In this document: in pieces, positions 44,324 through 52,832 of the stretch | Layout of the letters: each line of letters opens with the position of its first letter | Numbering within the stretch: the stretch's first letter is position 1 | Source: Clostridia bacterium | GTDB lineage: Bacteria > Bacillota > Clostridia > Christensenellales > UBA1242 | DNA: 64,000 bases | NCBI GenBank assembly: GCA_022793335.1 | Contig: JAAWCQ010000012.1 | Span: 1-64,000 of the forward strand | Reading direction: 5' to 3' | Notes under the pieces: generated by a model | Databases searched by the model: none | What the model was told of the DNA's origin: nothing | What the model saw: only the letters and a program-made list of their open reading frames with translations | Program-made: the position numbers and the translations under genes

Positions 44324-45199
44324 TTATTTTTTATTTAATACATATTCAATAAACTTTTTTGCAGCAAAAGTGGGAATAGAGTTTGCCGAGCGTGCCAATT
44401 TGACTTCAAATGCAGGCAACTCTTCTTCAAGCTCAACCACACTCAAGCTTTCATCAATTTCATCTTCTTCAATTACAAAACCAACTCCAAAACCGCATTC
44501 GGACAAAATTTTGACAAGCTCTTGACTGACAACTTCAGTATAATTCAAATTTTTAAGTTTAAATTTTTCTGCAAGCTTTTCAAACATATTTCTTGTATTT
44601 GATTTTTTGTTCTGCAAAATAAGCGGATACTTTGCAAGCTCGTTTAACGAAACCTTATCATCAATGCTATAAAAATTTTTATTATAAACAAAACAGTGAT
44701 GAAATTGTGAAATAGGAAAAGACTCAAGTTTATCATTATTAAAATCTTCGCTGTAAATGGCCATATCAAGCTTACCCTGCATTAAATTGTCAAGCAAGGA
44801 AGAAGTCAAGCCATTTTCAATTTGAATTTTGACCTTTGGAAAATCTCTGTGAAACTGAACAAGCGGCTTCAGCAACACAAGCTTTGTAAGTGTTGTTGAA
44901 ATTCCAATTTTAATCGTTCCTCTTTCAAGCTTTTTGAAATTTACAAATTCATCCTGCCCCCTTTTGATTAAACCAAGCGCTTCCTTGACATATCCAAAAA
45001 ATTCTTTGCCTTCACTTGTCAAACTTATTCCCTTATTGCTTCTATTGAAAAGCACTCCGCCAAGCTCACCTTCAAGTTTTTTAATACTCTGCGAAACAGC
45101 TGGCTGCGATATAAACAAATTTTCACTAGCCCTTGTAATACTCTCCTCTTTTGCAACCTCATAAAAGATTTTCAATAATTCAAAATTGATTTCTGCCAT
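44324..45199 (-). CDS. LysR-family transcriptional regulator
   Basis: Typical LTTR: an N-terminal winged helix-turn-helix (INFELLKIFYEVAKEESITRASENLFISQPAVSQSIKKLE, with the recognition helix at about 30-50) and an effector-binding domain (KIGISTTLTKLVLLKPL; GFVIEEDEI). Start at ATG 45199 behind AAGGAG. Divergent from coaC; a 20-base palindrome (45219-45238) lies between them and may be its operator. Effector unknown. Confidence 0.9.
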   Translation of the reverse strand: MAEINFELLKIFYEVAKEESITRASENLFISQPAVSQSIKKLEGELGGVLFNRSNKGISLTSEGKEFFGYVKEALGLIKRGQDEFVNFKKLERGTIKIGISTTLTKLVLLKPLVQFHRDFPKVKIQIENGLTSSLLDNLMQGKLDMAIYSEDFNNDKLESFPISQFHHCFVYNKNFYSIDDKVSLNELAKYPLILQNKKSNTRNMFEKLAEKFKLKNLNYTEVVSQELVKILSECGFGVGFVIEEDEIDESLSVVELEEELPAFEVKLARSANSIPTFAAKKFIEYVLNKK

Positions 45200-45218
45200 A
45201 AGCACTCCTTATACACCT

Positions 45219-45238
45219 TATAATGAACATATATTATA
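45219..45238. promoter_or_regulatory. Possible LysR operator palindrome
   Basis: TATAAT and ATTATA arms separated by eight bases, in the 85-base region between the LysR gene and coaC. LysR boxes usually are interrupted AT-rich dyads. A TATAAT -10 box for coaC lies just beyond (about 45256). Confidence 0.35.
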
Positions 45239-45284
45239 CTTATATCAAAAAATGTTATATAATGCAAGTGAAAAGGAGAAAAAC

Positions 45285-45836
45285 ATGTTTAAAAATAAAA
45301 AAATTGTTATTGGCGTTTCAGGTGGAATTGCAAGCTATAAAGTGGCAAGTCTTGTCAGTGTTTTGCACAAAGAAGGCGCAAGTGTGCAGGTCATTATGAC
45401 AAAGCATGCAACGCAGTTTATTTCACCACTTACTCTTCAAACACTTTCTAAAAATAAGGTAATAGTGGATATGTTTGAAGAAGACAATGCCGAATATGTT
45501 GGGCATATCCATTTTGGTCAGGACTGCGATTTGATAGTAATTGTTCCTGCGACTGCCAACATTATAGGAAAGTCGGCAAACGGAATTGCTGATGATATGC
45601 TAACTTCAACCATTATTGCGGCCAATAAGCCTATACTTTTTGTACCATCCATGAACGAGGTTATGTATCAAAACCCCATCGTGCAGGATAATATCGCAAA
45701 GCTGCAAAAATATGGCTATCATTTCCTTCAGCCTGATAATGGAATGTTGGCATGCGGAGTTATAGGAAAAGGCAAACTGCCAAAAACCGAACGAATAATT
45801 GAAGAAATGAAAAAAGTCTTAATGGAGGAAATATGA
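45285..45836 (+). CDS. coaC: Phosphopantothenoylcysteine decarboxylase (CoaC domain, stand-alone)
   Basis: FMN-dependent decarboxylation of 4'-phosphopantothenoylcysteine in coenzyme A synthesis. Family marks: IVIGVSGGIASYK at the start, the catalytic-His strand VGHIHFGQDCDLIVIVPATAN, PSMNEVMYQNP (PxMNxxMW-type), and the Cys lid GMLACGVIGKGKLP. ATG 45285 behind AAGGAG; the in-frame upstream ORF crosses the promoter. In most bacteria CoaC is fused to CoaB; here the two are separate genes, as in streptococci. A small ORF lies between them. Confidence 0.9.
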   Translation: MFKNKKIVIGVSGGIASYKVASLVSVLHKEGASVQVIMTKHATQFISPLTLQTLSKNKVIVDMFEEDNAEYVGHIHFGQDCDLIVIVPATANIIGKSANGIADDMLTSTIIAANKPILFVPSMNEVMYQNPIVQDNIAKLQKYGYHFLQPDNGMLACGVIGKGKLPKTERIIEEMKKVLMEEI

Positions 45837-45952
45837 AACCTATTATAGCGAGAGACTATATAAACCTCAAAGGACAAGACTATCTTATAATTGACAAAAA
45901 TGTAAAATATGTTGAAAGAGCAGAAACTATTGCAAGACTTCTGCCAGAATAA
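45833..45952 (+). CDS. 39-codon ORF between coaC and coaB
   Basis: ATG at 45833 overlaps the coaC stop (ATGA) and has a strong GGAGG site four bases upstream. It encodes a 39-residue soluble peptide (begins MKPIIARDYINLKGQDY, ends AETIARLLPE) with a beta-then-helix look, and ends 20 bases before coaB. Position and ribosome site argue for translation. It may be a separate microprotein linked to CoA synthesis, a coupling element for coaB, or a remnant of the fused protein. No family recognised. Confidence 0.6.
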   Translation: MKPIIARDYINLKGQDYLIIDKNVKYVERAETIARLLPE

Positions 45953-45972
45953 CTTTAATTGGAGGCGATAAA

Positions 45973-46716
45973 ATGTTGAATATAATAATTACAGCGGGTG
46001 GCACAAGCGAAAAAATTGACAGCGTAAGAAAGATTACAAACAATTCAAGTGGAAAACTTGGCAGCATAATAGCTGATACTTTTTTAAACAAAAATGACAA
46101 TAATATTGAAAAAATCTATTATATTTGCCCAAAAAATGCGATAAAACCTCAATTTCTCGACAATTCAGATAAAATTGAGCTTAAAATCATTGAAAGCACA
46201 GACGATGTATACACTTCCTTGCAAACACTTTTGAAAGAAAAAAATATAGATATAGTGGTGCATAGCATGGCAATTTCTGACTATACTCTTGACTATGTTT
46301 CAACCTGCGAGACGCTTGCAAAATGCCTAGAAAATAAAAATATTGAAGAAATAGAAAATATATTAAATTCCTCACTGCCCGCCATAGATAATCAAAATAA
46401 AATCTCATCAGATAAATCTGACCTTATAATCAAACTAAAGCCAACTAAGAAAATCATTTCTTATATTAAAAAATGGTCGCCAAAAACCACTCTTGTTGGC
46501 TTCAAACTGCTAGCAGGTGTAAGCGAAGCCCAGCTTATTTCTGTTGCGAATAAATTGCTAGCTAAAAATGATTGCGATTATGTTGTTGCAAATGACATTA
46601 AAAACATAGATAAAAATGGCCATCAAGCTTTTATAATAGACAAACATAATCAAATAACCAAGCTTGAAACCAAACAAGAAATTGCCGAAATGCTTTGCCA
46701 AAAACTTTTCAATTAA
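45973..46716 (+). CDS. coaB: Phosphopantothenate-cysteine ligase (CoaB domain, stand-alone)
   Basis: Couples 4'-phosphopantothenate and cysteine using a nucleotide. Family motifs: IITAGGTSEKIDSVRKITNNSSGKLG near 4-29, MAISDYTLDY, and LKPTKKIISYIKKWSPKTTLVGFKLLAG, ending with NDCDYVVANDI. 247 residues. GGAGGCGATAAA-ATG start. Operon with coaC and the small ORF. Confidence 0.9.
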   Translation: MLNIIITAGGTSEKIDSVRKITNNSSGKLGSIIADTFLNKNDNNIEKIYYICPKNAIKPQFLDNSDKIELKIIESTDDVYTSLQTLLKEKNIDIVVHSMAISDYTLDYVSTCETLAKCLENKNIEEIENILNSSLPAIDNQNKISSDKSDLIIKLKPTKKIISYIKKWSPKTTLVGFKLLAGVSEAQLISVANKLLAKNDCDYVVANDIKNIDKNGHQAFIIDKHNQITKLETKQEIAEMLCQKLFN

Positions 46717-46799
46717 ATTGCTTTAAAATTTTTATTCATTTCTTACTATTATTTGCTTTTGAAAGTCAAATCAGATATAATAAAAAAAAGAGGACTATT

Positions 46800-47495
46800 A
46801 TGAAAAGATTTTTTGGTAAGAAATTGGGTGAAAACATCATAATTGAAGGTAATGAATTTATCCACTTAAAAAAAGTTTTGCGGATGACTGAGGGCGAAAA
46901 AATAATCGCTTCAATAAATGATGAATACGACTACTATTGCACAATAAGCAAAATAAACAAAAATGACTGCATACTTGAAATAGATGAAAAACAAATCTGC
47001 CCTGCACTGCCACAGCGCAATATTACACTTTTTCAAATGTTGCCAAAAAAGGATTATTTTGACAGTATACTTGCAAAGAGTGTCGAGCTTGGTGTAAGCA
47101 AAATAGTGCCATTTATCAGTGAATATTGCATGATAAAAGATATCAAAAGAGAGCGTGTAGAAACGCAAATTATGACGGCTTGCAAACAATGCGAAAGGTC
47201 AAAACTGGTTGAAGTGACAGACCCTGTCAAATTTGAAATGCTTCCAAAACTTTTATCCGAATATGACCTTGCACTATTTGCCTATGAAGAAGAAACAGAA
47301 TGTTTCAACCCTGAAATTCTTAAAAATAAACAAAATATTGCAATAATTATTGGAAATGAAGGCGGTTTTTCACAAAAAGAAGGCGAGTTGCTAAAAAATA
47401 TCACAAACTCAATATCGCTTGGCAAACGAATTTTAAGATGCGATACCGCCGTCACTGCCACCCTTGCACTCGTTTCAATATTGACAAAAAATTAA
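46800..47495 (+). CDS. rsmE: 16S rRNA (uracil-1498-N3)-methyltransferase RsmE
   Basis: SPOUT-family methyltransferase for U1498 of 16S rRNA. N-terminal PUA-like start (FIHLKKVLRMTEGEKI), then LFQMLPKKDYFDSILAKSVELGV, and the knot motifs IIIGNEGGFSQKE and SLGKRILRCDTAVTATLAL. 231 residues, start at ATG 46800 behind AGAGGAC. Convergent with dnaJ, which in other Firmicutes lies upstream of rsmE in the same operon. Confidence 0.9.
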   Translation: MKRFFGKKLGENIIIEGNEFIHLKKVLRMTEGEKIIASINDEYDYYCTISKINKNDCILEIDEKQICPALPQRNITLFQMLPKKDYFDSILAKSVELGVSKIVPFISEYCMIKDIKRERVETQIMTACKQCERSKLVEVTDPVKFEMLPKLLSEYDLALFAYEEETECFNPEILKNKQNIAIIIGNEGGFSQKEGELLKNITNSISLGKRILRCDTAVTATLALVSILTKN

Positions 47496-47546
47496 AAAAA
47501 GCTAAGAATATAATAAAATAAAAAACAAAAAATTTACAACAAAAAA

Positions 47547-47578
47547 CAAAAAAATCGGTATTTTACGCCGATTTTTTA
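47547..47578. terminator. Bidirectional terminator between rsmE and dnaJ
   Basis: Stem AAAAAATCGG / CCGATTTTTT with A/T runs on both sides. Confidence 0.8.
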
Positions 47579-47592
47579 TTATTTTCATGAAT

Positions 47593-48711
47593 TTATTTCA
47601 TATTTTTCAAAAAATTGCTGTATTTGGTGTAAGAATTTTCGCCAAGTTTTGACGCAAGCTCAACAAGTTTTGCCTTTGTTTCCTTGTCGAGATTTTTAGG
47701 CACTTCAGCTTTAACAGTCACAAGAAGATCGCCATAACTTTCACGATTAAGCATTTTTACACCCTTATTTTTGATTTTCATAAGTGTCCCGCTTGCAGTA
47801 AGCTCTGGAATATTCAAAGTATATTTCCCATTTAAAGTTGGAATATCAACCTTTCCGCCCAGCAAGGTGGTAGTAAATGGAACATATAATTCAAGAGTCA
47901 AATCATTGCCATTTCTTACAAGAAGTTTGTGTGGTCTGACGCTTACTTTAATATTGAGGTCACCATTTATTCCAGCACCAGCAGGAGCATTTCCTTCTCC
48001 ACGCATGCGCAAAGTATTTCCGTTGTCTATGCCAGCTGGGAATTTTGCTTTGACTGTTTTAGAAGTCTTAATATCACCCTTTCCATTACAGTTTGGACAT
48101 TTATCTTTGATAATCTTTCCTGTGCCGTTACATTTTGGACAGGCAGCCTCTCTGATAGTTGTTCCAAATATGGTATTTTGCTGAAACCTTACCCTTCCAC
48201 TGCCATTACACTCGCGACAAGTGGTAAACTCTTTGCCATTTTTAGCACCAGTACCATTGCAGACACTACACTTTTCAACTTTATTTATGGTTATATTTTT
48301 TTCGCAACCAAAACAAGCCTCTTCAAACTCTAAGATTACAGCAATGTTGATATCAGAGCCCTTTGTTTGAGTCCTTGTCTGACCTCTTCCACCAAAAGCC
48401 GAGAAGATGTCACCGAATATATCTCCAAAGCCGCCACCGCCAAAGAAATCACCAAATCCACCAGCGCCAGCGCCGCCTGCTCCAAAAGGATTGCCATCAG
48501 CCGAACCATATTGGTCATAGTTAGCCCTTTTCTGAGCATCACCAAGCACCTCATACGCCTCATTTATTTCCTTGAATTTAGCAGCAGCTTCTTCTGTCTT
48601 GTTAAGGTCAGGATGATATTTCTTTGCAAGTCTGCGATAAGCTGACTTAATCTCGTCTGCACTTGCCCCCTTATCGACACCTAAAATTGAATAATAATCT
48701 TTACTTGCCAT
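47593..48711 (-). CDS. dnaJ: Chaperone DnaJ (Hsp40)
   Basis: Co-chaperone that loads substrates on DnaK and triggers ATP hydrolysis. J domain with HPD in KKYHPDLNK (residues ~30-40), Gly/Phe-rich linker ([21 protein letters not shown]), zinc region with four CxxCxGxG-type repeats ([42 protein letters not shown]), then C-terminal substrate domains. 372 residues. AAGGAT-ATG start. Last gene of the heat-shock operon, 236 bases after dnaK. Confidence 0.95.
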   Translation of the reverse strand: MASKDYYSILGVDKGASADEIKSAYRRLAKKYHPDLNKTEEAAAKFKEINEAYEVLGDAQKRANYDQYGSADGNPFGAGGAGAGGFGDFFGGGGFGDIFGDIFSAFGGRGQTRTQTKGSDINIAVILEFEEACFGCEKNITINKVEKCSVCNGTGAKNGKEFTTCRECNGSGRVRFQQNTIFGTTIREAACPKCNGTGKIIKDKCPNCNGKGDIKTSKTVKAKFPAGIDNGNTLRMRGEGNAPAGAGINGDLNIKVSVRPHKLLVRNGNDLTLELYVPFTTTLLGGKVDIPTLNGKYTLNIPELTASGTLMKIKNKGVKMLNRESYGDLLVTVKAEVPKNLDKETKAKLVELASKLGENSYTKYSNFLKNMK

Positions 48712-48750
48712 AATTATCCTTTTCGATATAATTTATCTGTCTTTAAAACT

Positions 48751-48913
48751 TTTTATTAAAAAAACATCTCATTATTGACTTTTTATTAAAATACAAGCTC
48801 ATTGTTGACAATTTTTCTGTCAACAACAAAAATGTTGCAAACCCATTCTCAATTAAACTTATAAAGTTTTTGGGGAATAAATGAACACTTCTGCCCTTTT
48901 AATTCCCCAAAAA
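48751..48913 (-). promoter_or_regulatory. dnaK-dnaJ spacer with two hairpins, a 31-base direct repeat and a possible dnaJ promoter
   Basis: Arms 48802-48810 and 48818-48826 (TTGTTGACA / TGTCAACAA) form one hairpin; arms 48867-48878 and 48902-48913 (TTTTTGGGGAAT / ATTCCCCAAAAA) form another with no U-tail. Two imperfect copies of TTTTTATTAAAA..CTCATT.TTGAC lie side by side. A possible promoter on the minus strand is TTGTCA, 17 bases, TAATAA. Separate control of dnaJ is possible; RNA processing also. Confidence 0.4.
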
Positions 48914-48947
48914 TTTAAAAGCATATTTAATTTAAGACGGTTTATTA

Positions 48948-50792
48948 TTAGTCAACAACAACCTCTGGGTCACCATCAGTGCCACCATTGTTGCCTTCAC
49001 CAGCGTCACCATTTGTTCCGTCAGTTGTGCCATCTCCATTTGTTCCATTTGGATTTGCTGCCTGATACATCTTAGTAACAACGCCATTTGAAACATTTGT
49101 AAGCTCATCAATCGCCTTTCTTACAGTCTCAACATCCTCGCTTTCAAAGTCTTTCTTAGCCTTTTCAATTGCTTCTTCAAGGTTTTTCTTATCTTCTTCA
49201 GCAAGTTTGTCGCCGTTTTCTTTCAACATCTTTTCAAGGCCATAAACAAGGTTGTCAGCTTGGTTTTTAGTTTCAACAAGCTCTTTTCTCTTCTTGTCTT
49301 CTTCAGCGTGAGCTTCAGCTTCTTTGATTGCCTTTTCGATATCTTCTTCCTTAAGATTTGAAGAAGCTGTAATTGTGATATTTTGTTCCTTGTTTGTGCC
49401 AAGGTCTTTTGCAGAAACTTTAACAATTCCGTTTGCATCAATATCGAAAGTTACTTCAATTTGTGGAATACCTCTTGGTGCTGGTGGAATGTCTGTAAGT
49501 TGGAATCTTCCTAAAGTCTTGTTTTGACTTGCAAATTCTCTTTCACCCTGTAATACATGAATATCAACACCGCTCTGTCCGTCAGACGCAGTTGAGAACA
49601 CCTGTGATTTCTTTGTAGGAATAGTTGTGTTTCTTTCAATAAGCTTTGTAAATACTCCGCCAAGAGTCTCAATACCAAGAGAAAGTGGAGTAACATCAAG
49701 AAGAAGAACATCTTTAACTTCTCCGCCAAGAACGCCCGCTTGAATAGCCGCACCAACAGCAACACATTCGTCTGGGTTTACACCCTTGTAAGACTCTTTG
49801 CCAGTGAAGTTTTTAACAGCTTCTTGAACAGCAGGAATACGAGTAGATCCACCAACAAGAACAATCTTGTCAACTTCATTTTTGTCAAGTTTAGCATCTT
49901 CAAGAGCTTTAACAGTGCAGTCAATAGTTTCTTGAACTAAATCTGAAGTAAGGTCATCAAATTTAGCGCGAGTAAGCTCAACTTCCATGTGTTTAGGGCC
50001 TGTTGCATCAGCAGAAATGAAAGGAAGAGAGATTGTTGTTTTTGGAGTTGCTGAAAGGTCAATTTTAGCCTTTTCTGCAGCTTCTTTTAATCTTTGCATA
50101 GCAAGTTTGTCACCAGAAAGGTCAATATTGTTTGAAGCTTTAAATTCTTCAACTAAGAAATCAATAATTCTGTTGTCGAAGTCATCTCCGCCCAAACGAG
50201 TGTTTCCGTTTGTAGCCAAAACTTCAAATACGCCATCACCAATTTCAAGAATAGAAACATCGAATGTACCGCCACCAAGGTCATAAACCAAAATCTTTTG
50301 GTTGGCGTTTTCACCTTTGTCAAGACCATAAGCAAGAGCAGCTGCTGTAGGCTCGTTGATAATTCTAAGCACTTCAAGTCCAGCGATTTTGCCGGCATCT
50401 TTAGTTGCCTGTCTTTGTGAGTCATTGAAATATGCAGGAACAGTGATAACAGCCTGTGTTACAGCTCCGCCTAAATAACTTTCAGCATCAGCCTTAAGCT
50501 TGCCAAGCACCATAGCAGAAATCTCTTGTGGAGTGTATTCCTTGCCATTAAGAGTAGTCTTGTAGTCACTTCCCATTTCTCTTTTAATAGATTGAATTGT
50601 GTTTTCAGCATTCACAACAGCTTGACGCTTTGCAACCTTACCAACAAGTCTTTCGCCTTCCTTAGTGTAAGCAACAACTGAAGGAGTTGTTCTGTCTCCC
50701 TCTGCGTTTGCAATAACTGTAGGCTTTCCGCCTTCCATAACAGCAACACATGAATTTGTAGTACCAAGGTCAATTCCAATAATTTTTCCCAT
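48948..50792 (-). CDS. dnaK: Chaperone DnaK (Hsp70)
   Basis: ATP-driven chaperone. N-terminal [25 protein letters not shown], the [10 protein letters not shown] motif, [18 protein letters not shown] linker and the substrate domain are all intact. The C-terminal tail is Asn/Gly/Thr/Asp-rich ([15 protein letters not shown]). 614 residues is standard. AAAGGAG before the ATG. Operon hrcA-grpE-dnaK-dnaJ. Confidence 0.97.
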   Translation of the reverse strand: MGKIIGIDLGTTNSCVAVMEGGKPTVIANAEGDRTTPSVVAYTKEGERLVGKVAKRQAVVNAENTIQSIKREMGSDYKTTLNGKEYTPQEISAMVLGKLKADAESYLGGAVTQAVITVPAYFNDSQRQATKDAGKIAGLEVLRIINEPTAAALAYGLDKGENANQKILVYDLGGGTFDVSILEIGDGVFEVLATNGNTRLGGDDFDNRIIDFLVEEFKASNNIDLSGDKLAMQRLKEAAEKAKIDLSATPKTTISLPFISADATGPKHMEVELTRAKFDDLTSDLVQETIDCTVKALEDAKLDKNEVDKIVLVGGSTRIPAVQEAVKNFTGKESYKGVNPDECVAVGAAIQAGVLGGEVKDVLLLDVTPLSLGIETLGGVFTKLIERNTTIPTKKSQVFSTASDGQSGVDIHVLQGEREFASQNKTLGRFQLTDIPPAPRGIPQIEVTFDIDANGIVKVSAKDLGTNKEQNITITASSNLKEEDIEKAIKEAEAHAEEDKKRKELVETKNQADNLVYGLEKMLKENGDKLAEEDKKNLEEAIEKAKKDFESEDVETVRKAIDELTNVSNGVVTKMYQAANPNGTNGDGTTDGTNGDAGEGNNGGTDGDPEVVVD

Positions 50793-50868
50793 AATAATAA
50801 AATCTCCTTTTTAATTTTGTTTTTTGTTTGTTTTTGTTTTTTTTGTTTTTTAAGCTGTATTTTAAAAA

Positions 50869-51555
50869 TTACAACTTGTTCACAATGACTTTTGCATATC
50901 TCAGCACCTTGCCATTGAATTTATATCCTGCTTGGTATTCCTCCAAGATGATATCATTTTCTTTGCTTTCGTCACGCATAACTGCAAGTGACTCGTGAAT
51001 ATGTGGGTCATAAACCTGACCAATTGAAGGCAATTTTTCCACCCCCAAACTCTTAAGAGCCTCATTGATTTTTCCTTCAATCATTTCAACCCCTTTAAGC
51101 ACATTTTCGTCTGAAATGCTCTTTTTTGCCTCTTTAAAAGTGTCAAGACAAGGCAAGAACACCTCTATAACCGACGCCTGACCATCAATTTTTGCCTTCT
51201 TCACATTTTCAGCAGAGTGTCTGCGAAAGTTTTCAAAGTCGGCTTGAATTTGCCTTGCCATATCAAGATATTTATTCCCTTCATCAGCTTTTGGCTCCCC
51301 CAAAACCTCAGTTTCGCATTCTTGCTCATTTTCTGAAGACTTTTCGGAATTTTCTTCATTTTCGTCATTATTTTCTAAATTTTCTTCAAAAATTTCTTCC
51401 TCTTGAAGCTCATTTTCTGGCTCTTGTTGCCCATCATTTTCTTCTTCAAGACTTTCTGACGCCTCTCTCGTAATTATGAAATCATCATCTTCTATCTCAT
51501 CTGAAGTCTTTTTTTGATTTTCAAACAATTCTTCATCTTCGTGTAAGAAACTCAT
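50869..51555 (-). CDS. grpE: Nucleotide exchange factor GrpE
   Basis: Releases ADP from DnaK. A very acidic N-terminal ~90 residues (EEEN/EENLEN runs, probably disordered), then the long coiled coil (DMARQIQADFENFRRHSAEN) and beta domain (VYDPHIHESLAVM...YKFNGKVLRYAKVIVNK). 228 residues. Starts immediately after hrcA with AAAGGAG. Confidence 0.95.
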   Translation of the reverse strand: MSFLHEDEELFENQKKTSDEIEDDDFIITREASESLEEENDGQQEPENELQEEEIFEENLENNDENEENSEKSSENEQECETEVLGEPKADEGNKYLDMARQIQADFENFRRHSAENVKKAKIDGQASVIEVFLPCLDTFKEAKKSISDENVLKGVEMIEGKINEALKSLGVEKLPSIGQVYDPHIHESLAVMRDESKENDIILEEYQAGYKFNGKVLRYAKVIVNKL

Positions 51556-52554
51556 TTATTCTCCTTTTAAATCGTTTAAATTATCAATCACCACTTTAAG
51601 CGCAGATGCAATTCCCGCATAGTCCATTCGCTGTGGTCCGATAACTCCTATTGAAGCAAGCTGCCTTCCATTTACGCATAGCGGTGCCTTAACCACCGAG
51701 CAACTGTCATCTTCTTCAGCAACCGTAACCTCAATGTCACCCTTGCCTTCAAGCTCAAGAATAGAAGAAAGCTCTTTTTCGTCATCAAGCACTTTCAAGG
51801 CCTTTTTCGCCTCTTCCACGCTTTTCTTGTCCTCAATAAGCTTAGCACTGCCTTCTCGTCTTACATTAAGATAACGCTGCTTGTTGAGCTTTTTAAGCCC
51901 TTCAATCAATGTATCAACCACCTTTTCAAAAGCCCTGATTTCTCCCTTCATTCCACCTTCAAGCTGATTGATATTGTCAATCATGTTGCCAATAGTCTCT
52001 CCTCTAAAGTGGTTTGTAAGATAATTTGTCGCGTCTTGACATTCTTCAACCGATGCCACCACATCAAGCGTTTGATATATATAGCCCGTCTCGGTGCCAA
52101 TAAGCACCATAAGCTTGTCATCAAGAAGAGGAATAATCTTAAACTCTTTTAAAACAAGGTTTTCATATCCGTCAATCATAACAACTGTCGGATAATTGGT
52201 CGCTTCACTGACTATCTTAGCAATTCCCGAAACAATTTCATTAAGCGAACTTGTTCTGCTGCCAATAATTCTCTTCACCTCATCAAGCTCAACATCGGTA
52301 GCCGTAGCACTCGACAGCAGTTTTTCAACATAATATCGATAACCCTGCGGAGTAGGCACTCTTCCGCCCGAAGTATGCAACTGTCTTAAGTAACCCATAG
52401 CTTCAAGCGCATTAAGCTCGTTTCTTAAGGTGGCGGTCGAACATTCAAGTGAAGTAATATCCTTAATACCACCCGAGGTAATCGGACTGCATTCTCTTAT
52501 GTATTCCTCAACAGCAATGCAAAGGATTTTCTGTTTGCGGTCAGATAATTCCAT
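51556..52554 (-). CDS. hrcA: Heat-inducible transcription repressor HrcA
   Basis: Represses the heat-shock operon by binding CIRCE. N-terminal winged helix (MELSDRKQKILCIAVEEYIRECSPITSG) with CSTATLRNELNALEAMGYLRQ as the recognition part, then GAF-like domains ending in VIGPQRMDYAGIASALKVVID, the conserved HrcA tail. 332 residues. First gene behind the promoter and CIRCE, so it is autoregulated. Confidence 0.95.
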   Translation of the reverse strand: MELSDRKQKILCIAVEEYIRECSPITSGGIKDITSLECSTATLRNELNALEAMGYLRQLHTSGGRVPTPQGYRYYVEKLLSSATATDVELDEVKRIIGSRTSSLNEIVSGIAKIVSEATNYPTVVMIDGYENLVLKEFKIIPLLDDKLMVLIGTETGYIYQTLDVVASVEECQDATNYLTNHFRGETIGNMIDNINQLEGGMKGEIRAFEKVVDTLIEGLKKLNKQRYLNVRREGSAKLIEDKKSVEEAKKALKVLDDEKELSSILELEGKGDIEVTVAEEDDSCSVVKAPLCVNGRQLASIGVIGPQRMDYAGIASALKVVIDNLNDLKGE

Positions 52555-52578
52555 AACAACCTCTAAATTTTCGACTTT

Positions 52579-52605
52579 TTAGCACTCTCTAAACTTAAGT
52601 GCTAG
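52579..52605. promoter_or_regulatory. CIRCE operator (HrcA-binding site), two mismatches
   Basis: TTAGCACTC, nine bases, AAGTGCTAG. The left arm matches CIRCE exactly; the right arm differs from GAGTGCTAA at both end bases. It lies just downstream of the -10 of the hrcA promoter, where HrcA would block transcription. Confidence 0.8.
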
Positions 52606-52609
52606 CACT

Positions 52610-52638
52610 ATTATATGCAGTTTTTCAAAAATAGTCAA
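52610..52638 (-). promoter_or_regulatory. Promoter of hrcA-grpE-dnaK-dnaJ
   Basis: Minus strand TTGACT, 17 bases, TATAAT, next to CIRCE. Confidence 0.8.
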
Positions 52639-52740
52639 CTATTTATGACAATTTTTTAAAACTTTTTTTTGAAAATTTTGAAATTGAAAAAAAATTGCAT
52701 TTCAATTTCTTATGAAAATCATATTCATAATAAATATTAA

Positions 52741-52776
52741 AAAAACGCATCTCAGTTTTAAACTAAAATGCGATTT
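52741..52776 (-). terminator. Intrinsic terminator of the 443-residue gene
   Basis: Arms CGCAT / ATGCG with flanking A/T pairs and a second inner stem (TTTTAGTTTAAAACT), then seven T on the minus strand. Confidence 0.6.
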
Positions 52777-52832
52777 TATAGTTCATTTTATATTTTTTAT
52801 ATAAATAATTATCAATATTATTATATAAAAAC

